DNA from: Branchipolynoe longqiensis
Taxonomy: Eukaryota; Annelida; Polychaeta; Phyllodocida; Polynoidae
Direction of reading: 5' to 3'
Length of the DNA stretch: 64,000 nucleotides
NCBI GenBank assembly: GCA_030323885.1
Contig: CM059190.1
Coordinates: forward strand, 106,929,856 to 106,993,855
This document shows, piece by piece, positions 11,307-22,500 of the stretch; position 1 is the first letter of the stretch, and each line of letters begins with the position of its first letter. The notes below the pieces were generated by a model that was not told where the DNA came from, did not search any database, and saw only the letters and a list, made by a program, of their open reading frames with translations. The translations under genes were made by a program, and so were the position numbers.

Positions 11307-13010
11307 TGAGTAAATAACTGTGTAACTGTCTGTGTACGGTCAGATCGCTGTGTCTTGTTATGGACGCCATGGGTAAATAACTGTGTAACTGTCTGCGTAC
11401 GGTCAGGTCACTGTGTCTTGTAATGGACGCCATGGGTAAATAACTGTGTAACTGTCTGTGTATGGTCAGGTCGCTGTGTCTTGTAATGGACGCCATGGGT
11501 AAATAACTGTGTAACTGTCTGCGTACGGTCAGGTCACTGTGTCTTGTAATGGATGCCATGGGTAAATAACTGTGTAACTGTCTGTGTATGGTCAGGTCGC
11601 TGTGTCTTGTAATGGACGCCATGGGTAAATAACTGTGTAAATGTCTGTGTATGGTCAGGTCGCTGTGTCTTGTAATGGATGCCATGGGTAAATAACTGTG
11701 TAACTGTCTGTGTACGGTCAGATTGCTGTGTCTTGTAATGGATGCCATGGGTAAATAACTGTGTAACTGTCTGTGTACGGTCAGATTGCTGTGTCTTGTA
11801 ATGGACGCCATGGGTAAATAACTGTGTAACTGTCTGTGTATGGTCAGGTCACTGTGTCTTGTAATGGATGCCATGGGTAAATAACTGTGTAACTGTCTGT
11901 GTATGGTCAGGTCGCTGTGTCTTGTAATGGACGCCATGGGTAAATAACCGTGTAACTGTTTGTGTATGGTCAGCTCGCTGTGTCCTGTAATGGATGCCAT
12001 GGGTAAATAACTCTGTAACTTTCTGTGTATGGTCAGGTCGCTGTGTCTTGTAATGGACGACATGGGTAAATAACTCTGTAACTTTCTGGTGTGGTCAGGT
12101 CGCTGTGTCTTGTAATGGACGCCATGGGTAAATAACTGTGTAACTGTATGTGTACGGTCAGGTCGCTGTGTCTTGTAATGGATGCCATGGGTAAATAACT
12201 GTGTAACTGTCTGCGTACGGTCAGGTCACTGTGTCTTGTAATGGATGCCATGGGTAAATAACTGTGTAACTGTCTGTGTATGGTCAGGTCGCTGTGTCTT
12301 GTAATGGATGCCATGGGTAAATAACTGTGTAACTGTATGTGTACGGTCAGGTCGCTGTGTCTTGTAATGGATGCCATGGGTAAATAACTGTGTAACTGTC
12401 TGCGTACGGTCAGGTCACTGTGTCTTGTAATGGATGCCATGGGTAAATAACTGTGTAACTGTCTGTGTATGGTCAGGTCGCTGTGTCTTGTAATGGATGC
12501 CATGGGTAAATAACTGTGTAACTGTCTGTGTATGGTCAGGTCGCTGTGTCTTGTAATGGATGCCATGGGTAAATAACTGTGTAACTGTCTGTGTATAGTC
12601 AGGTCGCTGTGTCTTGTAATGGACGCCATGGGTAAATAACTGTGTAACTGTCTGTGTATGGTCAGGTCGCTGTGTCTTTTAATGGACGGCATGGGTAAAT
12701 AACTGTGTAACTGTCTGTGTATGGTCAGGTCGCTGTGTCCTGTAATGGACGCCATGGGTAAATAACTGTGTAACTGTCTGTGTATGGTCAGGTCGCTGTG
12801 TCTTGTAATGGACGCCATGGGTAAATAACTGAGTAACTGTCTGTGTACGGTCAGGTCTCTGTGCCGTGTAATGGATGCCATGAGTAAATAACTGTGTAAC
12901 TGTCTGTGTATGGTCAGGTCGCTGTGTCTTGTAATGGACGCCATGGGTAAATAACTGTGTAACTGTCTGCGTACGGTCAGGTCGCTGTGTCTTGTAATGG
13001 ATGCCACGCT
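11307..13010. repeat. 63-bp minisatellite with higher-order units
   Basis: About 27 tandem copies of a 63-bp unit starting GGGTAAATAACTGTGTAACT and ending TCTTGTAATGGACGCCAT. The period is a multiple of three, so the minus strand stays open for 254 and 324 codons (MASITRHSDLTIHRQLHSYLP, 21 residues per unit). Codon-phase openness follows from the period, and nothing else suggests a gene. Three consecutive variant units are duplicated as a block (12126-12314 and 12315-12503). Confidence 0.92.
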
Positions 13011-14269
13011 GGAGTCCGTGTTGTTTCAACCATTATGACAATTAATATATATGAACTTATTTTCTTATAATATACATTACAATGCCGTTATCTAAGTGTC
13101 AAATCAGGAATTTATCATCGCTCGTTACTAAATAGCTACAAACTGGAAAAAGTGCACTTTGAATCACAACACATCGTTGATAAGTTTTAACGTCAGCGAC
13201 CTATACATACATTATATATGATTGATATATATATACTGTGATATAAGTATATATATCACTGATATATATAAATTGGGTGACAAACAAACTCAGTGGTTTC
13301 AGACCTGAACCTAACGATATGGGCAGAATAAATACCGTATACAAAAAAAACACCATAAAAAAAACCGTGATAACCCTGTAGACAAATAAGACCAAAAAAA
13401 CATGTGTGTAAGCCGTGCATTTCATCAATCAACATTTAAAAAACACTGCCACATAACACACAAGAAAAGAAAACCCCAAAAACATGACATGCTCACGATG
13501 CCACTGTCTTAACGCTGTTGTTAATAAATCAAAACATAAAATACATGCGAAACTAAAACTCAGCCGGAGTCCCGCGTCCGGCTGCCACTGTTTTGTGCGA
13601 ATTCCACAGTAGTGCACGATAACGCCGTTGGGGGTCAATGATGAGGAGCCCTGTCCTACCGGGGTATAGACTACATCACGGTTCCAGCGGCGCGGTGCAT
13701 TGTGGGATGCATCAGAGCAAAATAACCCCCCCAAAAGCACATGGCACATGCTAATACACTGGATGGAGCTATGAAATGTGCTAGTTTCAGCTCATCTCAG
13801 CTCTTCTTTGAAACATAGAATACTAACTAAAAAAATATACATATAATAAATTAAGATATTAATCTGTTATCCAGCATTGCATTTACATCAATATAATCAG
13901 CACATCTTATGCCATGTGCATTTAGATTTAGAAAGATCTAGGCACTCAGACTAGTGTTAGAGCCACAGCCAGAGTACTGAATGCATTGTCAATGGCAGTG
14001 AGTAATCTCCATACAGAAAAAGTGTAATATTGATAAAACCACACCACCTAGGCACAAACCGCTGGAACACATATAGAAAACAGGTTTAACAAATGCATAA
14101 TACTGGCAGCAGTATCATCAAATCTAGATAATAGCTTTGGTTTTGAAAAGTTGATGCTTTATCGGACTAAGCAGCTTTAATCAAAATTCTAAGTATACGT
14201 GTCAGAAGCTGAAAACCATTGGAGTGGGTGACTGTAAATGTAATGCACACAACAGCTTGCAACTACGCA
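13011..14269. other. no gene; contains a MITE fragment
   Basis: About 1.2 kb AT-rich, with TATATA words near 13215-13270 and 13845. Minus-strand ORFs of 75 and 106 aa at 13201-13749 have no recognisable domain. The end of a TTAA-MITE lies at 14118-14180. Confidence 0.4.
14118..14180. repeat. TTAA-MITE, right end only
   Basis: CTAGATAATAGCTTTGGTTTTG, then a run ending ATCGGACTAAGCAGCTTTAA, matches the right end of the MITE family. One mismatch in the terminal repeat (CTAAGC for CTATGC). Confidence 0.75.
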
Positions 14270-14984
14270 CACTGTGACACAGAACTATAATCGGGGAACT
14301 GCTCACAACTACTCACAGTCATTCACAGTACCTCACAGCTGCTCACAACCGTGTACAACTGCTCAGTATTGCTCGCAGCAGCTGCTCACAATTACCTACA
14401 GCAACTCACACCTACTCACAACAGCTCGCAACTACTCACACCTACTCACAACAGCTCGCCACTACTCACAACTACTCACAACAGCTCACAGCTACTCACA
14501 ACAGCTCGCAACTGCTCACAATTACTCACAACTACTAGGAACAGCTCACAACTACGCACACCTACTCACAACTACTCACAACAACTCACAACTGCTTACA
14601 ACTACTCACACCAGCTCACAACTACTCGCAACAGCTCACAACAGCTTGCAACTACTCACAACTACTCACAACAGCTCACAGGTACTCACAACAGCTCGCA
14701 ATTGCTCGCAACTACTCACACCAGCTCACAACTACTCACAACTACTCACAACAGCTTGCAAGTGGTCAGAACTACTCACAACTGTTCACAACAACTCACA
14801 ACAGCTCGCAACTACTCACACCAGTTCGCAGCTGCTCACAACTACTCACAACAGCTCGTAACTACTCATAACAGCTCGCAACTGCTCGCAACTACTTTAA
14901 ACAGCTCACAACTACTCACAACAGCTCACAACAGCTTGCAACTGCTCGCAACTACTCACAACAGCTCCCAATCAAATTCCTTAT
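14270..14984. repeat. ACTCACAACT decamer array
   Basis: Degenerate tandem repeats of ACTCACAACT alternating with ACTCACAACAGCTCGCA. Plus-strand ORFs of 195 and 216 aa (HNYSQLLTTA-type) are translations of the repeat. A related array occurs at 36352-37480. Confidence 0.9.
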
Positions 14985-15112
14985 CAGCAGCTACTGTGTG
15001 ATAATATAACACCAACACTACAATTGACCAGCATTGAAAACAAGCCTGAATACCCAGGCTTTTATGCTATGGACAGTATAAATACAGCCTCAATAAAAAC
15101 AATTTAAAACAA
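14985..15112 (-). repeat. fragment of the 41766 inverted-repeat element
   Basis: This ~128-bp stretch (TATCAGCAGCTACTGTGTG..AACACCAACACTACAATTG..GGACAGTATAAATACAGCCTC) is the reverse complement of 42025-42140 inside the 821-bp element. It interrupts the decamer array, which resumes at 15113. Confidence 0.8.
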
Positions 15113-15240
15113 CAACAAAACTACTCACAACAGTTCACAACTACTCACAACAGGTCACAACTGCTCACAACTGCCCATAACTACTCACACCAGCTGACAC
15201 CAGCTCTGACCAGCTCTGACCTGCTCACAACAGCTCAGCG
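15113..15240. repeat. continuation of decamer array
   Basis: ACTACTCACAACAGTTCACA units resume after the inserted fragment and decay into AGCTCTGACC words. Confidence 0.8.
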
Positions 15241-15561
15241 CTGCACCCATCCACTGACAGACCGTGCAGGAAGCAGGTAAGGTGATGACTGAGACGGGGC
15301 CGGGTTCTGGTTCTAACTTGGAGGCGCCGCTTTGTTTGTTTTCATTTAAACATATCGAACCGACATTTGCCTAATTGTAGGTTAAAAGAAAATGATCGCA
15401 TGAGGCTAAATATAGATAGTGGTAACCGCAACGTTATCACCCGAGATTAGGGACCGCCATTAAGCATGGCACCTCGGCTGGGCTTTGTTGACAGATTTGT
15501 GCTAAAAGAGTTCAAATACAACTAGAGCTGTTGATATGTGCGTGCATGTGTGACAAGTATA
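15241..15561. other. no gene seen
   Basis: Unique-looking sequence of about 320 bp. Nothing recognised. Confidence 0.4.
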
Positions 15562-15757
15562 TACAGTAAACCCTCTCTAAATAGACCGACCATGGGACCG
15601 ACTTTAAATGGTTCATTTAGGGAGGTGGTCGGTTTGGAGAGTTTTTCATTTAGTTACAATGGTATTGCATGGGTGATTGTTTGGGACCCAAATAAAGTGA
15701 CCAATATAGGGAAGTGGTCGATATGTGGAGGTGGTCGGTTAGGTAGGTTTTACTGTA
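15562..15757. mobile_element. pogo-like MITE, copy 3
   Basis: TACAGTAAACCCTCTCTAAA at the left and GGTTAGGTAGGTTTTACTGTA at the right. The interior matches the copies at 6807 and 61152, including CATGGGACCGACTTTAAATG and GACCCAAATAAAGTGA. TA flanks both ends. The plus-strand ORF across it is not a gene. Confidence 0.88.
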
Positions 15758-15837
15758 CAATCATTACGGAAATAACCAGCATATGTAGAGTGTGCAAAAT
15801 ATCTGATTTAATATAATTAGTTAGAATATAAAGAGAA

Positions 15838-16205
15838 TGTTCGAGGAGGAGAGAGGAGAGGGAGGGGAGGGAGGAGAGGAGGAGAGGGAGGAGAGGAGGA
15901 GAGGGAGGAGAGGAGGAGAGGAAGAGAAATGTGAGATGGGAGAGAAAGGGATCGAGGGAATGGAGTGATGAGAGAGAAGGGAGGAGAAGAGGGGAGAAGA
16001 CGGGAGAAGACGGGAGAAGAGAGAAGAGGGAGAAAATGGGAGAAGAGGGAATGGGGTAAGAGGGGAAGAGGCAGGAGGACGAGGGGTCAGATAATGTTAG
16101 GTAGAGGGGATGAGGCAGGGAGAGGGGTGGAGGGGAGGTAGGATGAAAGAGAATAGGAGAAAGAAGGGGGGAGGGGGAGAATGGGTAAAGGGGGATAGTG
16201 AGAGC
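15838..16205. repeat. GGAGAGGAGGA purine tract
   Basis: About 360 bp almost entirely A and G on the plus strand with GGAGGAGAGG and GGGAGAAGA words. Minus-strand ORFs of Ser/Pro/Leu are translations of it. Confidence 0.85.
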
Positions 16206-16414
16206 TGAAGGAGCCAACAAACTTAGCCGAGCTTTAGGCTCACAATGATCTCATTTTGGAAGAATTCATCGGCGAACACTTAGTCAAGCATCTTGCCCCG
16301 GAACGTCCTCCACCTGCCCACATCCCCCACCCCCCCGCCCCTCCCCCCACATCTACCCCCCCCCCCCCCTCCACCACAGCCCTGAGGGTGGATGGTGCGG
16401 CGTTACATCTGCTC
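16206..16414. other. no gene seen
   Basis: Contains a C-run near 16350-16368. Nothing else recognised. Confidence 0.4.
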
Positions 16415-16478
16415 CCAGACACGCCTTCAGTGAACTTTCAATGTCCGCCATCTTTAAACCCCGCGCTGTAGTGACATG
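16415..16478. repeat. 64-bp direct duplication, first copy
   Basis: CCAGACACGCCTTCAGTGAA..CAATGTCCGCCATCTTTAAA..AGTGACAT, repeated at 16567-16630 with a few changes. The two copies are separated by CA-rich repeats. Confidence 0.85.
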
Positions 16479-17255
16479 CACACACAGGCACACACACGGA
16501 CACACATACAGACACACACATACAGACACACACATACAGACACACGCATACGTACATCTGCACCTACCAGACACACCTTCAGCAAACTTTCAATGTCCGC
16601 CATCTTTAAACCCCGCTCTCTAGTGACATACACACACGAACAGACATACAGACACACACATACACACATACAGACATATACATACACACATATACAGACA
16701 CATACACATACATACACATACGGACAAACACATATACAGACACACACATACATATAGACACACACAAACATACACATACAGACACACATACACACATACC
16801 AACATGCAGGCACACACATACAGACACACTTACAGACATACACACAGATACAGATAAACACATACATACAGACACACACACATGTATAGACACACACATG
16901 CACACACAAATACACCAAACATATAGACACACACGTACAGACACACATGCAGACACACACATACACACATACACACACTGGTACAGATGAGTGAAGCCTC
17001 TGTGGGTGACGCAGACGATGCCACCCTGACCTCGCACCGGCCCCGCCCCCTTTCTTCTGGGAGGCAGAGACACAGAAACACACAGACACAGGGAGGCACA
17101 AACGAGGCATACACAGACACCCAGATGCACACACAGACACACAGGGACACACAGACACACACACAGGCACATACATATACATAGAGGCACACAGAGACAC
17201 GCTTCTACCGAAACACATACACATACACACACGCCGACAGACAGACACAGATCTC
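16479..17255. repeat. ACACACATACAGACAC-type array
   Basis: Long CA-rich array of CACACATACAGACA units, broken by the second copy of the 64-bp duplication (16567-16630) and by a unique patch at about 16980-17065. Cys/Val-rich minus-strand ORFs (up to 267 aa) are repeat translations. Confidence 0.9.
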
Positions 17256-17329
17256 ACGAGCTTCTCAGTTCCACAACATCTTGAACATGGCTGCCTGCGT
17301 CCACAATGTCACAAGTCCAAACTAATGAA

Positions 17330-17530
17330 CAACGCCCCTCCCCCCTTAACCCTCCCCCTCCCCCCTTAGCCGTCCCCCTCCCCCCTTAACTCTCCGCCTC
17401 CCCCCTTAAGCCTCCCCTCCCCCATAATCCTAACCCTCCCCCCTTAAGCCTCCCCTCCCCCTTAACCCTAACCCTCCCCGCTTAACCCTCTCCCCTCCCC
17501 CCCTTAACCCTCACCCCCACCCCCTCTTCC
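17330..17530. repeat. C-rich CCCCCTTAACCCT array
   Basis: Repeats of CTCCCCCCTTAACCCTCC with variants. It resembles a degraded telomere-like strand (CCCTAA words appear) but the period and sequence are irregular, so I call it only C-rich. Confidence 0.75.
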
Positions 17531-17880
17531 GGCCACCCCGTCTGCCTACCTCAGTGTCCCCTCGCAGGGCCGCCTCTAGCACCTCTCCGGGGTGTGCTGT
17601 CGGCGTGCTGTCGGGGGGCTGTACAATGTGTGCTGTCGGCGCGCTGTCGTCGTGCTGTACGATGTGTGCTGCGTGCTGTCGCTGCTCCAGGTGCGTGCGT
17701 TGCGCGTCCGATACTGTGATTGACCTGCTTTCTGTAAGCAGCTCCCGCCGCCTCAATCTCGCCACACGGGCAGTCACGTGACTAGTGCGCGCACTGACCG
17801 CGGGGAAGGGGCGGCGCTAGTGGCGCCCCCTGGGTGCAGCGACATGGTGCGCCGCACCCTCTGGCGGAACGGACGGTATG
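17531..17880. promoter_or_regulatory. GC/CpG-rich island, possible promoter
   Basis: High density of CG dinucleotides with GCTGTCGGCGTGCTGTCG-like words, a CACGTG E-box at 17775-17780, GGGGCGG at 17807-17813 and a CTCF-like motif at 17819-17838. On the minus strand an open frame (17555-17777) ends at GAG/GTAGGC, a good splice-donor context, but it has no in-frame ATG. A host promoter or first exon is possible. An unmethylated CG-rich repeat is equally likely. Confidence 0.25.
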
Positions 17881-18050
17881 GTGTGGTGGTCTGTAGTGGT
17901 GTGTATGGTGTGTGTGGTGTGTGGTGTGTGGTGTGTGGTGTGTGGTGTGTGGTGTGTGGTGGTGGTGTGGGGGGTCTGACGACGGCCACATGTGGTGGTG
18001 TGTGGTGGTAGTGTGTGGTGGTGGTGTGTGGGTGGTATGGTAGTGTTTAT
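17881..18050. repeat. TGTGTGGTG microsatellite
   Basis: Repeats of TGTGTGGTG and GTGGTGGTG. ORFs on either strand are translations of it. Confidence 0.85.
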
Positions 18051-18302
18051 GGGTGTGGTGTCTGAGGACGGTCACCCGTGTTGGTGCTGCCCCTAGCGGT
18101 CATTAGAGATGTGGGGGTTTTGTGGGGGTTTTGCGGGGTAAGCCTGCAGTGTTCGCTTTGACTGCTTGGCGCGTTGAGGCAGACGACATTTGACTCCATT
18201 CCTTGTCACACTTTCCACAAGGCGCCGGTCGGTGTTTACGTGCAGCGTCCTGTCACGTGACGTCACGGAACGCGCATTAACCCCGTTTCACACAAACACA
18301 CA

Positions 18303-18636
18303 CACTTGTTTTTTGTTGTTTTATTTAACGATGCCTCTAGAGCATATTGATCTTTATTATCGGCTATTGGACGTCAGACATGTGGTCATTCTGACATATT
18401 TCTTTGGAGGAAACCCGCTGCCGCCACATAGGGTACACTTTCCGATAAGCAGCAAGGGGTCTTTTATATGCACTTTCCCACAGACAGGCCAGCACATACC
18501 ACAGACTTTGATGAACCAGTTGTGGACCACTGGTTGGAATGGAAAATAGCCCAATCTGCAAATGGGTCCACTGAGCAGGATGGATCAGATGACATCACAG
18601 TTGGACACTCTACCGCCTGAGCTACGTCCCGCTCCC
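18303..18636 (-). mobile_element. SINE-C (tRNA-derived), copy 1
   Basis: On the minus strand the head reads GGGACGTAGCTCAGGCGGTAG (box A-like), then a GGACCCATTTGCAGATTGGG segment, a body with GGGAAAGTGCATATAAAAGACC and CATGTCTGACGTCCAATAGC, and an end with GGCATCGTTAAATAAAAC. It matches 29183-29515 across its length. Architecture and body resemble a SINE group that I recall as widespread in molluscs. That attribution is from memory and was not searched. Confidence 0.85.
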
Positions 18637-18640
18637 GGCT

Positions 18641-18681
<41 letters not shown>
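18641..18681. repeat. CA dinucleotide microsatellite
   Basis: Uninterrupted ACACAC run next to the head of SINE-C. Confidence 0.95.
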
Positions 18682-18682
<1 letters not shown>

Positions 18683-18970
18683 AGACACTTCGCCCCCAAC
18701 TATTGACCTGGCACCTTTAATTGCACTCATTGGCCAAAGTTCAAGGCTTCTTGCATTAACAGTCTGATCACTCTCTTATCTGGAAAGCTCCAGAAGTAGG
18801 TCACCGTGTTACGGTGGCGCCATCTACTGGGCGGGGAAGCAGCGTGCCGAACGCGCCCTATATCTAACTACTATATTGTGGGTGTGGATGTGGGTGTGGA
18901 TGTGGGTGTGTGCGGTGGGGGGGAGGGATCTCAATGAACTTAACGCAGTGAATAGTCGCTACAGTGACAA
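18682..18970. other. no gene seen
   Basis: Unique-looking, with a CTCF-like GGTGGCGCCATCTACTGGG at 18813-18831 and a GTGGGTGTGGAT run at 18880-18915. A near-identical GTGGGTGTGGAT run occurs at 20381-20408, next to another SINE-A piece. Confidence 0.4.
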
Positions 18971-18971
18971 A

Positions 18972-19302
18972 TTTGTTTGCTGTTTTACATCCTAGCAACA
19001 TCTAATTCTAAGGTCATACATATCAGGACGTGTACCGACTTGTGACAGTGCATACTCATGGTGACTTTATAGTGCTGCCCACTGAGAGACCAGTCCACCA
19101 GCACCATGACCTGATATCCCACACATTCACATTATCCTGATACTGTGTTAAATAGTCCTTCTCCTATCGTAGTAATGCCGAGCATGAGGTTTGGTAGCAA
19201 CATGCATGAATTTTATAAGTCATTGATTTGACTCGGCTGGGCTTTAAACTCCTGATCTTCCACACAGGAAGCCTGCACTCTATCGATTCGGCCACTGCAT
19301 CT
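18972..19302 (-). mobile_element. SINE-A, near full length, diverged
   Basis: From the tail (GCTGTTTTACATCCTAGCAAC) through the body (GACTTTATAGTGCTGCCC; CCATGACCTGATATCCCAC) to the tRNA-like head (TCTATCGATTCGGCCACTGC). It differs from other copies by small insertions such as CTAATTCTAAGGTCATACATATC, consistent with age. Confidence 0.85.
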
Positions 19303-20407
19303 GAGGAATAGAGCGCATTGTTGGCGGAAGTAGTCACACCTGGGCCGGTCAACTGTTCACACCAAGCCACCGCAGCCATCTTTAACAGCCGCAACACTGG
19401 CACGCGTACTTCCCGGTTGTCTATCGGTGGAAACGACTCATCATTTGTTGTGAACTAGTCGATGACTGATGAGTCCAATTTGTGCTCGGAATGTGCGGTG
19501 GCACGTTGGACATGCATGTGTAGCTGCTATCAGAGAATTTGATAGATGAAGATGATCTTTTCTCTACTGACACTTTTGTTTAGCTTAAGATATACGATCA
19601 GTTTAAACCATGTTGGGCTTTTACGAATAGAAGCATGTCATGAACTACTGTCCATATATATATAAATATAGCCACCATTTCCGAGCTCGTAATGTTGACA
19701 CTATATTTCTTCAGGTACTAGTAGTCGGGCGACGCTGCAGGCTAGAGTTACCCGTTAAACTTGACGCGCTCTGTGTTCCCGCATGTTTAATGAGTTAGAA
19801 GATGGAAGATCAAACATGGCGGAATGCTCTGGTTTCTGAAACTGCAAGCTTTCATCGACCCTAACCGCCTTTACTTCCGGTTACCCTCGAGCCGTGCGTT
19901 TCCGGTTCCTGGGGCGCTGTGTAACTTAACGCAGGTGCCCGGATATAACTGCACGCATGTGCCCGGATGCACTTCCGGTTGCCTCCTATACTGGCACCCT
20001 AACCCCTTCGTACTGCCAATTGCACCTGGTCGTGCAATCCCCAGCCCCGCCCACTCGGCTCCGCTCCTGCCCCGCCCCCTGCCCGGCCCCCTGCTCCGCC
20101 CCTGCCCCACCACTCGCCCCGCCCGTGCCCCACCACTCGCCCCACATATACAACCCCGCCCCATCCCCAGCATCAGTAGCCCTATCCTACCCGTAAACCT
20201 ATGCCAAGGTGGCCAAAGACCCCTACCCAGTCACTCACCTACCCACCCCACCCACCCCCACACAGCTACCCACCCACCTCCACACACTACAACTTCCTTA
20301 CACTCACGGATCATCACCCCCTCCCACACTCACTCACCACCTATTATTTACAGAGGTGCCGAGTAGATAGGAGTACTAGATTGTGGGTGTGGATGTGGGT
20401 GTGGATG
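19303..20407. other. no gene; C-rich patch
   Basis: About 1.1 kb of unique-looking sequence. A C-rich tract with CCCCGCCC words spans about 20030-20165. The 180-aa plus-strand ORF at 19824-20366 is Pro/His-rich because of it and shows no domain. Confidence 0.4.
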
Positions 20408-20431
20408 TCCTTGGTGACTTTATAGTGCTGT
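20408..20431 (-). repeat. SINE-A internal fragment
   Basis: TTGGTGACTTTATAGTGCTG is the internal SINE-A word on the minus strand; only about 24 bp. Confidence 0.5.
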
Positions 20432-20645
20432 GTATACCTAATACACAAATTGTAAATAACGAGAATTAACAGCAACATGGCCAAAGGAGAAAATGTGAAA
20501 CAAAATGATGCATTCCGATGAAAAATATGTGCGGAAATAAATGTTAACGGAGAAGTTAAAAGATTCTTTGGTAGAGTACACATTAAAAGTGGGAGATTGG
20601 GTTACTTTGCTATATTTAACGAGATCTTGGCACCTCCGCATTTTC
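20432..20645. repeat. dispersed repeat D1, copy 1
   Basis: Shares CTAATACACAAATTGTAAAT, GAAACAAAATGATGCATTCC and TGGGTTACTTTGCTATAT-like words in the same order as 52229-52520. Unclassified; no terminal structure proved. Confidence 0.6.
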
Positions 20646-21007
20646 CTCCCTCACTCCAACAGACGCCACCACACCCACTCACACACAACCCTCACACACC
20701 AACACACACCCGACACCACTACTAAGCGCGTTCCAATACCCCCATACCCCCCTCCCGGCACGTTGCTATCTGCTGTTATCTCCTCACCAACTCGCCGTTT
20801 CCTTACCATCGTGCCAGATCTCCAATCTCTAGTCGAGCCATACTTGAACTCAGGCGCAACTAATACCGAATCACCCGGCCTGATTTAACCTTTTACCCCC
20901 ACACCCCTCGTTCCACCACCCATCCCCCCCCCCCCCCCATCCCACCACCCTCACGCACAGGGTGAGATTTTAATTAATTAAATTTGACCACAAATCACTC
21001 AATTATG
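20646..21007. other. no gene seen
   Basis: Contains CA-rich and C-run patches (20915-20940). Nothing else recognised. Confidence 0.4.
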
Positions 21008-21062
21008 TTGGTTCGTTGTTGGTGATTTACTTCCTGCCAACATCTAAAGTCATATCGGGACT
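21008..21062 (-). repeat. orphan SINE-A tail
   Basis: GGTTCGTTGTTGGTGATTTA then CCAACATCTAAAGTCATATC matches the SINE-A 3' end on the minus strand. No body follows. Confidence 0.65.
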
Positions 21063-21221
21063 AAACTACTTTTTTAAGTAGTAGTTCACGCACTCCCCTA
21101 TCCCCATCTTCAAAATGAGGTAATTAATTAGGCCCTCCCATCCCAAAGGGCTGCAACCCTCCCCGTGTAAACTACCACGCACCCACTGGGTACTGACCCA
21201 GAAAACATAGGGGTCGCGGAA

Positions 21222-21812
21222 GAGGGAGGGGGGAGGGGGGGAGTGGGGAGAGGGGAGAGGGGAGAGGGCAGAAGGCAGAGGGCAGAGGGGAGGGGGAGAA
21301 GGGAGGGGGAGAGGGAGAGGGGAGGGGAGAGGGGAGGGGAGGAGGGGGAGAGGGGAGGGGGAGAGGGGAGGAGGGGAGAGGGGAGGGGGAGAGGGGACAG
21401 GGTGGACAGGGGAGAGGGGGAGGGGAGAGTGGGGAGTGGTGAGGAGGGGTGGAGAGGAGGGAGGGAGAGAGGAGAGGGGACAGGAGAAGGAAGAGGGGAG
21501 ATGGGAGAGGGGAGAGTGGTGAGGAGGGAGGGGATGAGGGGAGACTGAGAAGGAAGAGGGGAGGTGGGAGAGTGGTGAGGAGGGAGAGGGGGGAGTTGAG
21601 AGGGGAGAGGGGAGAAGGGAGGGGGGAGAGGGGAGAGGAGGGAGGAGAGGGGAGAGGAGGGAGGGGAGGGAGGAGAGGGGAGCGGAGAGGGAGAGCGGAG
21701 AGGGGAAAAGAGGGATTAGGAGAGAGGGGATAGGGGAGACGGGAGAGGGGAGAGGGGAGAAAACAGAGAGGAGAGGGGAGACGGGAGACGGGAGAGGGGA
21801 GAGGCACGATGG
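21222..21812. repeat. 590-bp polypurine tract
   Basis: Nearly uninterrupted A/G on the plus strand, mainly GGGGAGAGGGGAGAGGGG words. The complementary strand is pure pyrimidine. Minus-strand Pro/Ser/Leu ORFs of 226-251 aa and plus-strand Gly/Arg/Glu ORFs are translations of the tract. Confidence 0.92.
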
Positions 21813-22500
21813 CGAGTCCAACTGATATATTTGTATAAACGCCTAACGTCAAGAAGACCCCAAACCAGAAAGTGTAAGTCGTGAGCCCACTCCGATTGGG
21901 TTTCTGTGTGTGTGGGGGTGGGGGGTGGAAGCATTACTTATTACTAACCCGTCAATATTAATTTTGCCCCAAAATATTAAATTTCATTATGGATATCGCA
22001 CAGTTTAAAATAAACAAAACCATGCTGGACAAAATGGGACGTTAATTTAATTGCATAATTGAACTACTGACGCATACCCGTCTGCGGAATTATCTTTCGC
22101 GCGAATCATTGTCGAAAGAATTTGTAAAAGAGTTGGTGAAACGCACCCTTGGCGTCCCCAACCCGAAGGGTGTCAGGAATGTGGCAACATGGCGCTCAGA
22201 TACAGCCTCCCCCCCCCCCCCCCCCCCAGCCCACACACACACATGCAGGGATGGTGACGCGTCATCGCTAAGGCACGTGACCTGATCCTTCTGCATTTTT
22301 CGCGCCATATTTCGGTCACCATGGCAACACAATGCCGATTGCCGTCTGTCATCGATATGCATCTCCAAGCGAAGCGTTTGTTTGGAGTGGGGGTCGCTAC
22401 TGGAGTGCGAGTGTGTGCTTGGAGAGTGGAAGGATGAATTCACATGTGCGCGCGTCCGTGCTGGTATGTAAACACTGACCCGCCCCCCTTTATCGCCCGC
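21813..22500. other. no gene seen
   Basis: Unique-looking sequence with a C-run at 22209-22228. ORFs at 22090-22443 have no recognisable family. Confidence 0.4.

Noticed and set aside
11299..13007. Long minus-strand ORFs of 254 and 324 aa
   Set aside because: They translate a 63-bp tandem repeat whose length is divisible by three. No non-repeat domain or regulatory context.
16454..17257. Cys/Val-rich minus-strand ORF of 267 aa that might suggest a cysteine-rich secreted protein
   Set aside because: Pure product of CACACATACAGACA repeats read in reverse. Overlapping frames look the same.
17330..17530. Possible interstitial telomere repeat (CCCTAA words)
   Set aside because: Repeats are irregular CCCCCTTAACCCT variants without a 6-bp TTAGGG period.
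21066..21852. Pro/Ser/Leu-rich ORFs of 226-251 aa
   Set aside because: They are the pyrimidine complement of a polypurine tract.
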